A stretch of 64,000 bases of DNA, taken from positions 37,324,352-37,388,351 of the forward strand of contig CM066728.1 in NCBI GenBank assembly GCA_033961575.1. The letters are read 5' to 3'. Shown piece after piece: positions 33,851-45,869 of this stretch; the first letter of the stretch is position 1; every line of letters starts with the position of its first letter. The DNA is from Aselliscus stoliczkanus. Lineage: Eukaryota > Chordata > Mammalia > Chiroptera > Hipposideridae. Below the pieces are notes generated by a model that worked only from the letters and a program-made list of their open reading frames with translations, was not told the origin of the DNA and did no database searches. A program made the position numbers and the translations under genes.

Positions 33851-36744
33851 TATCACCTATTCTTCTCAAACTATTCCAAAAAATCCAGAAGGAGGGAAGG
33901 CTCCCAAACTCTTTTTATGAAGCCTCTATCACCCTGATTCCAAAACCAGATAAAGACATCACAAAAAAGGAAAACTACAGGCCAATCTCCCTGATGAATA
34001 TAGATGCAAAAATTCTCAATAAAATATTAGCAAACAGAATTCAGCAATATATTAAGAAGATCATACATCATGATCAAGTGGGATTCATCCCTAGTGCGCA
34101 AGGCTGGTTCAACATCCGTAAATCAATTAATGTGATACACCACATCAACAAAATGAAGGATAAAGATCACATGGTCATTTCAATAGATGCAGAAAAAGCA
34201 TTTGACAAAATCCAACAGACATTTATGTTAAAAACCCTTAGCAAAGTGGGAATACAGGGATCATATCTCAACATAATAAAAGCCATATATGATAAACCTA
34301 CAGCTAACATCATACTCAATGGGGAAAAGCTAAAACCATTCCCCTTAAGATCAGGAACAAGACAAGGCTGTCCACTTTCTCCTCTTTTATTCAACATAGT
34401 GCTGGAAGTTCTAGCCACAGCAATCAGACAACAAAAAGAAATAAAAAGGCATCCAGAATTGGCAAGGAAGAAGTAAAATTGTCATTATATGCAGATGACA
34501 TGATACTGTATATAGAGAACCCAAAGACTCCATCAAAAAACTATTGGAACTGATAGACGAATTCAGTAAAGTAGCAGGATATAAAATCAATGTTCAGAAA
34601 TCGGTGGCATTTGCATATACCAATAATAAACTAACGGAAAGAGAAATTAAGAAAACTGTCCCATTTACAATTGCGTCAAGAACTATAAAATACCTAGGAA
34701 TAAATTTAACCAAAGAAGTGAAAGATCTGTACTCAGAAAATTATAAGACACTGAAGAAAGAAATCACAGAAGATACAAATAAATGGAAACACCTACCATG
34801 CTCATGGATAGGAAGAATTAATATAGTTAAAATGTCCCATACTGCCTAAAGCAATATATAGATTCAATGCAATTCCTATCAAACTACCAAGGGCATTTTC
34901 ACAGAAATAGAAAAATATAATCCTAAAGTTTATGTGGAGATCATAAAAAGACCCAGAATAGCCTCGGCAATTCTGAGGAATAAAAACAAAGTCGGGGATC
35001 ACGCTACCAGACATCAAAACCTACTACAAGGCCACAGTAATCAAGACAGTTTGGTATTGGCATAAAAACAGGCACATCGATCAGTGGAACAGAACAGAGA
35101 GCCCAGAAATAAATCCAAGCATTTACGGACAGTTAATCTATGACAAAGGGAAGCAAGAATTTACACTGGAGTAAAGATAGTCTATTCAATAAATGGTGCT
35201 GGGAAAATTGGACTGACACATGCAAAAAAAATGAAACTGGATCATCTCCTTACGCCTTATGCAAGAACAAATTCAAAATGGATTAAAGACTTAAATGTAA
35301 GACCTGAAACCATAAAAATCCTAAATGAAAATATAGGGAGTACATTTGCAGACATTACCCGGAGCAATATTTTTACTGATACATCCCTACGGGCAAGGGA
35401 AGTAAAAGAAAAAAATGAACATATGGGATTATATCAGACTTAAAAGTTTTTCACAACAAAGGAAACCATTAATAAAACAAAAAGGAAGCCTACTGAATGG
35501 GAGAATATATTTGCCAATGATATATCTGATAAGGGGTTAATATCCAAAATTTATAAAACACTCATGAAACTCAACACCAAAAAAACAAACAACCCAATTA
35601 AAAAATGGGCAGAAGATATGAAGAGACATTTCTCTAAAGAGGACATACAGATGGCCAACAGGCATATGAAAAAAGTTCAACCTCACTGGTCATTAGGGAA
35701 ATGCAAATAAAAACCACCATGAGATACCACCTCACTCCAGTCAGAATGGCTATCATCAACAAATCAACAAACAACAAGTGCTGGCGGGGCTGTGGGGATA
35801 AGGGGACCCTGCTGCACTGTTGGTGGGACTACATATTGGTGCTGCCACTATGGAAGTCAGTATGGATGTATCTCAAAGAACTGGAAATAGAGCTACCTTT
35901 TGACCCGGCAATTCCACTCCTAGGTATTTATCCTGAAAAAACCAAGACACTTATTCAAAAAAAGTTATGCACCCCGATGTTCATAGCAGCACAATTTACA
36001 ATAGCTAAGACTTGGAAACAACCAAAATGCCCGTCAGTAGATGACTGGATTAAGAAACTGTGGTATATTTATACAATGGAGTATTACTCCGCTATAAAGA
36101 AAAAGAATGAAATCGTGCCATTTGCAATGATATGGATGGACCTAGAGACTATAATGTTGAGTGAAGTAAGTCAGTCAGAGAAGGACAAATACCATATGAT
36201 CTCACTTATATGTGGAATATGAAAAACTGTATGAATGAGCAAAGTAAACAGAAACTGTCTCATAGATATAGAGGAAAAATCAGGGTTGCTAATTTGGAGA
36301 GGAATGGGAATGAGGGAGAAGGGGAAGGGATTAGACAGCAAAAATAGGCAACTACAATATTGCTACTGGGATAGGAAAAACAGTTTGGGAATATAATTAA
36401 TAATGTTGTAAATATTCTGTGGAATGTCAGAAGAACATAGGTCGTGTTAGGGAGACCATTTCATGGATGGAGTAGAGGTTTGATCACTGCACTGTATTAC
36501 TAAAGTGGAGGTGGTATACCTACTGTAATTGAATATATATAGATAGTCACGGGATGTGGATTATACTGTGGAAGAGAGTCAGAGGAAGAGTAATAGATAC
36601 ATATGATATGGGGGTGTGTGGGGTGGTGTATTGGGGGTGGGGGGTTTGTCACTTTGAGGGGTAAAATGTATAACTATTACACTGTGTTGTACACCTGAAA
36701 CTAATTAAAAATAAAATTAAATTAAATTAAAAAAAAAAAAAAAA
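33851..36744 (+). mobile_element. 5'-truncated L1 with ORF2 remnant (dead)
   Basis: Flanked by a perfect 16-bp TSD, GAAAACACTCCTCAAA, at 33835-33850 and 36745-36760, and ends in an A-rich tail. Frame 33994-34476 is ORF2 reverse transcriptase ([70 protein letters not shown]). The catalytic YADD box follows in another frame at 34488-34499. Frame 34544-34849 continues it, and 35701-36222 carries the C-terminus ([55 protein letters not shown]). At least two frameshifts split the RT, and ORF1, the 5' UTR and the endonuclease are missing, so it cannot move on its own. Confidence 0.96.
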
Positions 36745-36760
36745 GAAAACACTCCTCAAA

Positions 36761-37068
36761 AATCATTTGTCTAAATAACACTGTATTAAATTTTGAAGTA
36801 TTAAATTGGTCTCAATGCAGTTCAATAATCATTTCTTGAGAATTCACTGAGAGCCAAATTGTTCCTACTCTTTCTGTCCTTCCAATTCTTTTTGTCACAG
36901 GATTGAGGAAAACAATTAGCCCCCTACAGAGTCAAAAACAAAGATAAATTAGGGAGCAATATATTAAATTCCATTTAGTGTTTTCCCCAACTTCCATTAG
37001 AATCATTACCTCTCTTGTACCTGATCCAGTGGTGAGTTGCAACATGCATTTCAGTGTTCACTCAAATA
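36761..37068. other. Unassigned sequence
   Basis: Nothing recognised. Confidence 0.4.
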
Positions 37069-37077
37069 CTGGTTTGT

Positions 37078-37499
37078 GGGCCAGCCAAGTGGCGCATTGG
37101 TTAGGAGTTGGCTTGGGAAGCCAGCTCTGAGCAGCAGGGCTCCAGTTCAGAACCCACATATGAGGGTCAGTGACACGGTGCCCTCTACAGCTAAGATGGT
37201 AAACAACAGCTCAATCTGGAGCTCTTGCCGTGAGTCGCCGGCAACGGTGTAGGTTGCAGCGGGGTTGGCTGGCAGCTGGTGTGTGCTTTCATCAGCTGCC
37301 ATGAGCCTCCGTGAGCCTCCGTGAGTGGCTGTCCAATGGCCGGTGAGTACTGCCTTACCCGGGAAGAACGCAATGATAATACCAACATGGGCCAGTGAAG
37401 CAACATCCTCAACAACTAGACTGAAGAACAAAAGGACAGCAACTTGTCTGTTCCACTCCCCAATTCCCCAATAAAATCTTAAAAAAAAAAAAAAAATTG
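37078..37499 (+). mobile_element. Long composite SINE
   Basis: GGGCCAGCCAAGTGGCGCAT head, GCTCTGAGCAGCAGGGCTCC block, body, tail CAACAACTAGACTGAAGAAC, CAATTCCCCAATAAAATCTT and poly-A. Flanked by CTGGTTTGT at 37069-37077 and 37500-37508. Confidence 0.93.
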
Positions 37500-37508
37500 C
37501 TGGTTTGT

Positions 37509-38490
37509 ATATTTTCCACTTCCTGGAATAGAACAGGTAGTTCTTGTTTATGTCCACAATGCATTCCTGGAAACCATATCACATAGGGATCTGTGGTAAC
37601 ACACATCACTTTCCTCCATAAAACTAATGTCTTAACTGAGGATCATAGTCCTAAATAAGGGACACAAAACCAAACTATAACTCTTTCCAGCTAGCTTGCC
37701 ATAAAAACAAAGATTCAGTAACAAGATACATCCATAATAACTTAAATGGTAAAAATCATACTCTATATCTTATAAAATGGGCTTGGGGTTTCCATCTACA
37801 TTGATACACAGTGGGCAAATGAACCTTTAACACATAAAAATATCAAATTCAGCTATAATATATTGACCTTAATATATGACATGATATGATAAATTCAATC
37901 AGCATTAATTTTGTGTTCCTTTTTAGAACTTCAAAGAGGATATTAACTTGTTTTGGTTGGCCCAGACAATTTTTAAAGTAAACCCAAGAAACCCACAAAT
38001 GTGTCTTCCCCTTTATCTTTTCTTCATAAACATCCATACACAGTCACTCAAAATCATTCTGCAGAGTAGAAAGGAGAGTTTAGTGAACAATTTTAAAGAT
38101 GATTATCAGGGAAAAAAGGTGATAAGGACAATGGTGGAGACCTCCGTTTAAAGTATCTTTTCCCTGTAAACTCTCCCAGTTACTCAGCTCATTCAAAACT
38201 GTCTCTGTGGCTGTTCTGAAGTCAGCGAACACATTGCTACAAGAGTCTTACATCATCTCCTTCCCCGATTTGTTGGCATTGTTCAATGCAGTTTTCTTTG
38301 CCTGCTCGGCACAAGAAATGAATGAGTGGATGAAAGCGTGAGGAATGGATTTGAGAGATGTCATGATGATATAATTTTATTCAGCAGAACTTCAATAAAA
38401 ACCGGACATGATAAATTAAAAACATCTTTAAATTCTTTGCTATTTCTTGCATCTACAGACTCCTTGGTGGTCTTGGTGACGTGCTTGATC
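37509..38490. other. Unassigned sequence
   Basis: No gene or named repeat recognised. Confidence 0.4.
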
Positions 38491-38499
38491 AATGTGTCA

Positions 38500-38880
38500 A
38501 AGGCTGCATGCTGAGCCTTGTGAGGTTAGGTCATAAGAAGTCTTGCAGCTTCCTCCTGGGCCTCTTGGAACACTTCTTTTTGTTACTCAGCTTCTGTGCT
38601 GTGAAGAAGCCCAAGGAACCCTGTGGGGAGGTCCACCTGGAGAGGAACAGAGGCCCCCAACTGACAGCCAGCTAAGCTTCCAGGTGCCAGTCAGCACCAT
38701 CTTGCCAGATGTGAATGAGCCATCTTGAGCCATACCAGGTGGAGCAGAGAAAAGCTATCCCTGCTGGGCCCTACCCAAATTTTTTTAATTTGAGCAATTA
38801 AAAAAATTTTAGTAAATGATTGTTGTTTTGAGCTAACAAGTTTTAGGGCAGCTTGTTAGGCAGCAGTAGCTACCTGGAAA
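38500..38880 (+). repeat. MaLR LTR, MLT1-like, sense
   Basis: TCTTGGAACACTTC, GCTGTGAAGAAGCCCAAGG, GAGCCATCTTGAGCC, and the 3' end 'TGATTGTTGTTTTGAGCTAACAAGTTTTAGGGCAGCTTGTTAGGCAGCAGTAGCTACC' follow the sense MLT1 LTR. Confidence 0.85.
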
Positions 38881-40281
38881 GGGGAGAAAGGCAGAGAAGA
38901 AAAACAAATTTAATGTTTCAGGCCTGGATAAACAAGAGGATAATATTTTTTCCAGGAAAGGAAGCAAAGAAAAGGGGTGACGACAGAACATTTGATTGGA
39001 ATAGTGTGGGAAAACTTGGGTGTATGAAGGGTACCCCTGGGGACCATTGAAAATTATAATTTGGATTTCATTTTGTTTAGTTTATTAGCCATGGTATCAT
39101 CACTACCTCTGTAAAATCCAATTAAATCTAGAAAGAACTGCAAGTTTATTTAAAAATGTACATGACAGGAAGAGGAAGATTTTAAGAAAATAATAATAGA
39201 CCATTATTAAGCAATTTGACTGGATAATATATTAAATTAATTTTTATAGGATATGAATTGTGCAGATAATGAATTAGATAAATATTGGTCTTCAGTTTGT
39301 CCCGGGAAACAAATTATCTGAAAATTCATGAAATAGCATTCAAAACTACTTTAGCTTTCTCTTTGTCCCTGGTAGGTGTGAAGGGGCTTTCAGATTTTGC
39401 ACATCTGAGAAGTGTCCTGCAGAGGTCATTTTCATGAGAATGTATAATCCCAAAAACGAGTCTCAAGAGAGACTTCTTATATTTCAGAAAAATCAATACA
39501 GATTGTCTATAAACAAGTGAGATACATTGAAAAGTGTGGGCTGAAATTATGCTGACAGGTACATTGCATTTAAATGCTCTGTTTGGTCAAACAATGTAGC
39601 CATATGAAAACCGCAGACCTCTTTTTTTCCTCTAAAAGGAGGTGAACTCCTAAGTAATTTGTCACTTTAATCAATACCTTTGGAGATAAGTGATTGCTGA
39701 AATAACATGAAGCTAAATAGCTGGGTAGAACTCTAACTTTCACTCTTCCTTATAGCTCATTCTGTCAAATGATTTCCAAGAAATGACTTTCATCAACCCA
39801 TCCAGTCTGGAAGGTTTACATTTTGCACTCCATCCATTGAGTTAAAGGGGATTATGGCAACTATTTTTTTTTTTTTGAAAGACTTCAGTCAATAGGCTTA
39901 AAGTTGAAATTGGAATTATTTATATTTAATCTTTTCATGTGTCAAAAAGTTTTAATGGACATAACTCACAGCATCTCTCTAGTGAACCAGGAGTCAATGT
40001 ACTTTAGCAGCACTTCACTTTTCATGGAATGGCTTTCACCTTTTTCAGAATAGGTCAAAATAGAAAAAAATATTGGAATCCCTTTCATCTGCAATGCCAT
40101 CGACTGTAAATATCCTTTGTATGCACAGGGACTGGCATACCTTAGGAAAGAAAGGAGAGACAATAGGAGGGAAGTAAGGAGGGCTCCTTTAAACACCTGC
40201 TTTTGCATCACATTAAGAATTAACCTAAGACTTTTCCTGTTCAGCCTGTGTCTGTGATATGCATTTGTATCTGTGGGGTAA
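38881..40281. other. Repeat-free block, candidate conserved non-coding
   Basis: No repeat or gene recognised. Around 39340-39840 the sequence is free of simple repeats and has several short motif-like words (CTGACAGGT, AGATAAG, TGATTTCC). Confidence 0.35.
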
Positions 40282-40726
40282 TGTCGGGTCTCTGCATGGC
40301 TGGGTCTAGCTTCCTAGAGAGGACCGGCGGGGACTCAGAAAAAGAAATAAAGAGCAAGAGTCAGGGATAGTTCAAAAAGCAATGTGAGCCAAGGAACTCT
40401 GTCTGATGGACAGGAGCCCTGAATCTGGTCAGCTTGCAGCTTTTATTGAGTACAAACAGGGAAGGGGCTTTGCTCTTTCCGAGGTCGGTAAATCGCTTTC
40501 GTCACCCAAGATTTAGCCAAATTTCCCTATGCCTCACAGACCACCTCAACCGAAAGACCCTTTGATCAATGCAGCCTTGCCCCCTATGGGGACATATAAT
40601 GGTTCACTATGACACCTTGAGGCAAGAATGCAAGGAGGACTGCTGTTAGCTTCTTAGGAAGATTTCTCTTTTCCGTTGCAGGCTGTAAACTCTGCAGAAA
40701 AGGATTAACAGGCCCTTAGGCCCCAC
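40282..40726 (-). mobile_element. Endogenous retrovirus LTR, antisense
   Basis: On the minus strand a 445-bp unit starts TGTGGGGCCTAAGGGCC and ends ...GAGACCCGACA, the TG...CA form of retroviral LTRs. A poly(A) signal (TTTATT on plus, 40442-40447) lies in the second half, followed by a GAGTCCCCGCCGGTC-type end. Higher GC than surroundings. Class uncertain; the end resembles class II (ERVK-like) LTRs. No coding region here. Confidence 0.75.
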
Positions 40727-41140
40727 ATGCTTCACCTCCTTGATTCCTCCCAGGGACCCTCCGAGGGCGAGGGCGGCTGGCTTAGGCCGCCTTGATGCGC
40801 ATATTTGATATAGGATCTCACACCTATATTGGCATCCTGCGCATATGTAGGGTCTTCCGTGTCATTGGCTGACCCGCCCTCTCCCTTAGGGTCCCATGGG
40901 ATTTTGCCATAGACATAGTGAATATCCTGTCCCCGTGAGGCCTTGCTGTTATGGGCGAATGCAGGGAGGCAAACGGCGAAGCTGCTGTGAGGCCACAGGG
41001 TAATATCCCATAGATTGGCAAGGTGTCATTCCAATAGGGAGAGCCTGGATTGAAATACTAAGTGCTGCGTCTCATCTCTCACTATCATTAATGCTCTCTG
41101 GGTCAGCCTCACAGGCCTCATGGCATGACTTTTATTATAT
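40727..41140 (-). mobile_element. Stub of retroviral internal sequence next to the LTR
   Basis: Reading toward the LTR on the minus strand, a purine-rich AGGAATCAAGGAGGTGAAGC sits just before the LTR start, where the polypurine tract of a 3' LTR is expected. About 400 bp of GC-richer sequence precedes it. I recognise no intact retroviral protein; the 65-codon frame at 40824-41021 is not assigned. A second LTR is not seen in the window. Confidence 0.5.
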
Positions 41141-41364
41141 TAGGGTCACCTCCTAATAGCCATGCCAAAAATCTAGCTCTTGCTAAATCTGCCTCTGAAG
41201 ATGTAACAGAGAAAGGAACACTGTTTACCATTCTGCTACAGTGACTAACAGAGCACTGGGTAGAGTTTAGCTTGAACTTATACAGCTCAAAAGGGTTTGA
41301 ATGTATGTCACTTAGTCTTTTCTCTGGGCTACATAATATCAGAACAGCTAATATCAGGAGTAGT

Positions 41365-41580
41365 TATAATAAGGGTCATAATAACTACCACTTGGTGAGT
41401 AACCACAAGTACCAGGGACTTTCTAAGCTTCTTTATATTATTGTACTCAATTTATTACAACAGTCCTGTCTGGTAGTATTATGATGCCCATTTTGAGGAC
41501 AGCGAAGCAGAGGTTAAATAACTTTGTAAGGATGCAGGGTTTCAACCCCAGATCATCAGTCTCCAAAACTCCATTTTTTT
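41365..41580 (-). repeat. MIR remnant, antisense
   Basis: AGTACCAGGGACTTTCTAAGCTTC, TGATGCCCATTTTGAGGACAG, GAAGCAGAGGTTAAATAACTTTG and GGGTTTCAACCCCAGATCA follow antisense MIR. Confidence 0.8.
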
Positions 41581-42459
41581 CCAGAACTCCTACACTTATG
41601 TTCAAAACCACTATCTTCACTGAAAAGTTACTGAGTGACCAGTGCCATAAGTGAAATTTGGTGTAGAGTATATGTGAGTTCCCAAATATTTAGAGAGAAC
41701 TACCATTGAAGTTCTATGGAATTCCAAGCTATAGAACTTACTTCTTTTTTCTTTATCATAAAGTCAATTTCATGGTTTTATAATTTATGTGGGCTTAGTC
41801 AAGTTACCCAAATTTGAGGACACTAAGAGCAAATATTGGATCTCAGAAATTCAGGACAGGATTGATTCATTCATTCCACACTCACTATGTGTCGAGCACT
41901 GGGTTTGACATTGAAGATATAGTGATAATGACATGTAGATAGCCTTCACCTTGAGAAGCCCACAGTGATACCTCTTCTTTAAAGTTCAATAAAACAAAAG
42001 GTAATAATGTTATTGGGGTGGGGAGAATATATTACAGGGAACAAATGACACTAATCATTTGGAAGCCCCAGATTGCTGGGTCTGAAAATTGTTGAACTGC
42101 TAAATTTAACACCAGATTATTTTAGAGCAGGTAAAAATATTGATATCTCCCAAGACCAACACTTAGGCTCCTTCTTTCAAAATAAATGTCAAAATATCAT
42201 TCTGTTACGAATTCCCAGAAAGAAACTGAAGCTCGCAGATGCACTTCAAATTCTATCAAAGGATTGAAAAAGAGAAGAAATGTAAGAGAAGCTTTGGACA
42301 TGGTTGAGTACCCTTAGATATGGTTAATACATCTTAATTCTGCTTGCCAACACTCTTGATACTGAACAATGACAAATTAGGATGTAGTATAGTGAAGCAT
42401 GCTTTGCCAGGTGAAGCAAATTAATCTGTGACCTATGACATGGACTTTGTTATCTAATA
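41581..42459. repeat. Mostly unassigned; ancient dispersed repeat at 41860-41972
   Basis: GATTCATTCATTCCACACTCACTATGTGTCGAGCACTGG is a very common old mammalian repeat block ('ATTTATTGAGCACCTACTATGTGCCAGGC'). The rest is unassigned. Confidence 0.45.
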
Positions 42460-42770
42460 CAGTTGACCTTTGAACAATGTGGAGGTTAGGGGTGCCGATC
42501 CCCACTGAGTTGAAATCTGCATGTAACTTGACTCCCCCAAAACAACTAATAGCTTACTGTTAAGGGGAGCCTTACTCATAACACATGGATTAACTCATAT
42601 TTTGTAGGTTATGTATTATATACCATATTCTTACAATAAAGTAAGCTAGAGAAAAGAAAAGGTTGTTTCAAAAACCCTAGGGAAGAGAAAATGCATTTAC
42701 AGTACTTATTGAAAAAAATTCCACGTATAGCTGGACCTGTGCAAATCAGACTTATGTTCTTCAAGGGTCC
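42460..42770. mobile_element. Tigger/MER2-like MITE
   Basis: TIR-like starts ACAGTTGACCTTTGAACAAT near 42459 and ends TTCAAGGGTC near 42769. The interior TTAGGGGTGCCGATCCCC, TTACAATAAAGTAAGCTAGAG and TGCATTTACAGTAC match the pogo/Tigger-type MITE family of mammals. Non-coding. Confidence 0.75.
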
Positions 42771-42775
42771 TTCTT

Positions 42776-43686
42776 TTTGAAGTCATTCTCTGCTATACTT
42801 CCACATAACTGTAAATACATCATCCTATTTATTCCCCTGCTCTATGCTTTCAATTCATGTGTCTACTTCAAGTTAGGGAAATAGGTTACCCCTAGAGTAA
42901 AAATAATACCGACAACTCCAGAGTGCAGACAGTTCTAATGGGAAGCCCCTTAGCACTCCTGCAGAGGCTGCCAGCATGGCTGTTTCTGGCTATCAGTTAG
43001 GAACTGGCAGATGTTACACTGACATATGTTAGGAACTAGCTTTCGGAGACTCATGTTTCAAAACGTATAAAAGAAAAACAGATGACCCCCTACCCCAACC
43101 CATTTTTCTTTTTCTTGGCTTAAACTGGATAACTAGAAAATCACACCAGATGTGTTAAGACATTTCTCTTGAAAAACAGTTTTGTTTCCTGACAAAGAAT
43201 GAGCCAAAGCAGCAGTGAGAGATGTCCTCCTCAAAGTGTACCTTGGTCTTCTTTCATAAATTTTAAATTTCAATTGTGATTAAAATATTTGACCAAATTC
43301 AATGGAAAAAAAACAATGAATTCAATATTTTTATAATTGGTATAAATTTCATAAACTGATAAATTACTCAGTTCCCCATAAGAACTGATTAGTGGGAGAT
43401 CGCAATAGAATCCTGAGGGAGAACACTTCATGGAGAAACCTGAAATATGTAGAACAATTAAATCAGGTTACTTACTCAATCCAAAAAGAACTGACATGCT
43501 AAGCTCTCATCCCTGTGTAATGTTTTATCTCAAATAATTCATTTTCACAGAGGTAAGGTATTAAAACAAGAAAACATACTTAGGTAATTGGCATTGTGGC
43601 TGTACAGAGTACAATTGGACAAGCACATTTGTGGGGTTTGCTTGTTTTTTCATTCTGCTCCTTCAGGGGACAGTACCTTTAATATA
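42776..43686. other. Unassigned sequence
   Basis: Nothing recognised. Confidence 0.4.
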
Positions 43687-44285
43687 CAAGGTCTAACAAT
43701 TAAGTTCATGAATTCATCCTAGAAAAAGTACTACATACCTCATTTCTGAATATCACTATGGTCACCTTTGAAGTACTCCCCTTGGAAAGCTATGCACCAA
43801 AGCTGGCACCTGGTCCACCCTTCAAAGCAATTTTGGAACTCTTTTTCTGGAATGGCCATCAGAGCTGTTGTCATATTACCCTTGATGTCCTGAAAGTCAT
43901 CAAAATGTCTTTCTTTCAACATTTCCTTTATCTTCAGGTGGGTCAACATTTCTTTTATCTTTGGGTACAGAAACAAGTCAGTGGGAGCTAGATCAGGTGA
44001 GTAGGGAGAGTGTTCCAATACAGTTATTTATTTACTGGCTAAAAACTCCCGCACAGACAGTGCTGTGTGAGCTGGTGCATTGTCGTGATGCAAGAGCAAT
44101 AAATTATTGGTGAAAAGTTCAGGTTGTCTAACTTTTCCACGAAGCCTTTTCAGTACTTCCAAATAGTAAATTTAGTTAACTGCTTGTCCAGTTGGTACAA
44201 ATTCATAATTAATAATCCCTCTGATATAAAAAAAAAGTTAGTAATATTGTTGCAACAAGTTCACGAACTTAATTGTCAGACCTCA
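43687..44285 (-). mobile_element. Internally deleted mariner, antisense
   Basis: TIRs of about 25 bp: AAGGTCTAACAATTAAGTTC at the left and (reversed) GAGGTCTGACAATTAAGTTC at the right, each next to TATA. About 0.6 kb, half the usual mariner size. The minus-strand frame 43740-44018 is the transposase end (SPYSPDLAPTDLFLYPKIKE, ending AFQGEYFKGD). It has a 27-bp tandem duplication (about 43917-43935 and 43944-43962), giving a repeated KIKEMLTHL. The N-terminal DNA-binding half is missing, so it could only have moved in trans. Confidence 0.88.
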
Positions 44286-44635
44286 TATATGTGTCAGACC
44301 TCATATCCCTTTTCCACACCCCAAGTAACTGTTCTCTGCATCTGGGTTGGCTGGCCGCCAGGGGTTAGTATGTGATCTGAGGTTTGCCAATCAGTGGATT
44401 GTAACCTCATGACTACAATGATTGATTTAGCATTGGACACATGACCCCAGTTGGTTTAGTGAGACACATTCTTGGAACCTCGTTAGGGTTATGAAAAAAA
44501 TGAGGTCTCTCTTCCTGTTGGAATTCAAATTGTTGAACTGAGCTCCCTGAAGACACCTTGCCACCATGATAGAAAGGTAAATTCAAAAATTAAGCCAACA
44601 CAGAGGAAAGCAAGGGCATGGGGGCAGGGTGTAGA
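44286..44635. other. Unassigned, LTR-like wording
   Basis: Text such as GAGTTCCTGAAGACACC and 'GCCAATCAGTGGATTG' resembles an old LTR, but I cannot place it. Confidence 0.3.
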
Positions 44636-44636
44636 G

Positions 44637-44637
<1 letters not shown>

Positions 44638-44706
<69 letters not shown>
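44638..44706 (+). repeat. (GA)n microsatellite
   Basis: About 33 GA units with one AA interruption near 44647. Confidence 0.97.
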
Positions 44707-44709
<3 letters not shown>

Positions 44710-45520
44710 GTAGGGGGAGACAGCCCTGATATTATTTTTAGCCTTTGGATCCAACCTGTCCTTGAATTTTTCAATTAGCTGAGCTAATTCCCCTCTTTGT
44801 TTAAGCCCAGTTTGAGTTGAGTTTCATTCAATTGTCATCAAGAGAGCATGACAACTATATGAAAGATCACTTTAGGCTGAGGGAATTAGGAAAGGTTCCA
44901 TGGAAGAAGTAGGACTGGGCAAGATCTTGAAGGAAGCTAAATTGGAGTAAGCAGAGATGGAGAGAAGGCATTATTGATGGTCCAAAGCATTGGTGTCAAT
45001 AGAAGGTCACTGATGCTCAGGATACATGAAAGACCCAGGTTGGGTCTTGGTCCCTGTCACTGCATTTAACCTCCAAACAGTCCCTGTTGACCACACAGTA
45101 TTTGATGGGGTGGGATGTACTCTCCTAAGGAGGATGGATGTGCTTTCATGTGAGGAGACACTCAGCTGGAGCCGAGCCTGCATTAGTAGAGACTATGTAC
45201 AGTGGTAATGGAAATATAAGCAGAGGGACCAGCCTGCAAAGGTGGGAACTCCACATCCACGATCTGAAAATCCACCCCAAATAAGATGGGCACTTCAGGA
45301 CTTTCCTATTAAGATATTGATTGCTCAGGGAGAGTTGTGGAAGTCTAGATTGGCTGAGAAAGCTCACCACTGAGGGTGAGGGCTTTTTGGAAGCATAGTA
45401 AGAAATGATAATGATAACATTATATCATAATATATATACAAATAAAGAAAATCAAACAAAAGTTCACACAGCAGGACTTAGGTTCACCAATGGTTATATA
45501 CTCTGGAATTTTCTAGACTC
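44707..45520. other. Mostly unassigned
   Basis: 44820-45010 carries an old repeat block (GGTTCCATGGAAGAAGTAGGACTGGGCAAGATCTTGAAGGA) of unnamed family. The rest is unassigned. Confidence 0.4.
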
Positions 45521-45524
45521 TTCC

Positions 45525-45562
45525 TTTCCCTTCCTTCCTTCCTTCCTTCCTCTTTTCCTCTC

Positions 45563-45640
<78 letters not shown>

Positions 45641-45650
45641 CTTCTCTCTT
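45525..45650 (+). repeat. (TTCC)n followed by (TC)n
   Basis: TTCC/CTTCC units to about 45560, then about 40 TC units with CTTTC interruptions. Pyrimidine-rich, about 125 bp. Confidence 0.97.
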
Positions 45651-45663
45651 TTTCTTTTTCATG

Positions 45664-45725
45664 CTAGCTGGACCCACTAAATTGATTTCATGACCCACTT
45701 TCAAACTAGCAGTTTGAAAACCACT
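45664..45725. mobile_element. hAT-Charlie MER5A-like end
   Basis: Ends CAGTTTGAAAACCACTG, whose reverse complement is the hAT TIR CAGTGGTTTTCAAACTG. Short fragment. Confidence 0.55.
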
Positions 45726-45869
45726 GACCTAGAAAAGCTGTTGGGAAGAACCAGCATATGGCATGTAGGTGACTGCACCAGTATAATAGCTGCACTAAGT
45801 GACCAAGGCAGCAGCAGCTTCCTGCCAGGAACCACAGCATCTGCTGTAGTGTGTTTATTTTCATTTGTT

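Noticed and set aside
33994..36222. An active L1 ORF2
   Set aside because: Frameshifts split the reverse transcriptase around the YADD box, and the 5' half including ORF1 and endonuclease is absent.
40824..41021. A small retroviral protein
   Set aside because: 65 codons with no recognised family; insufficient to claim a product.
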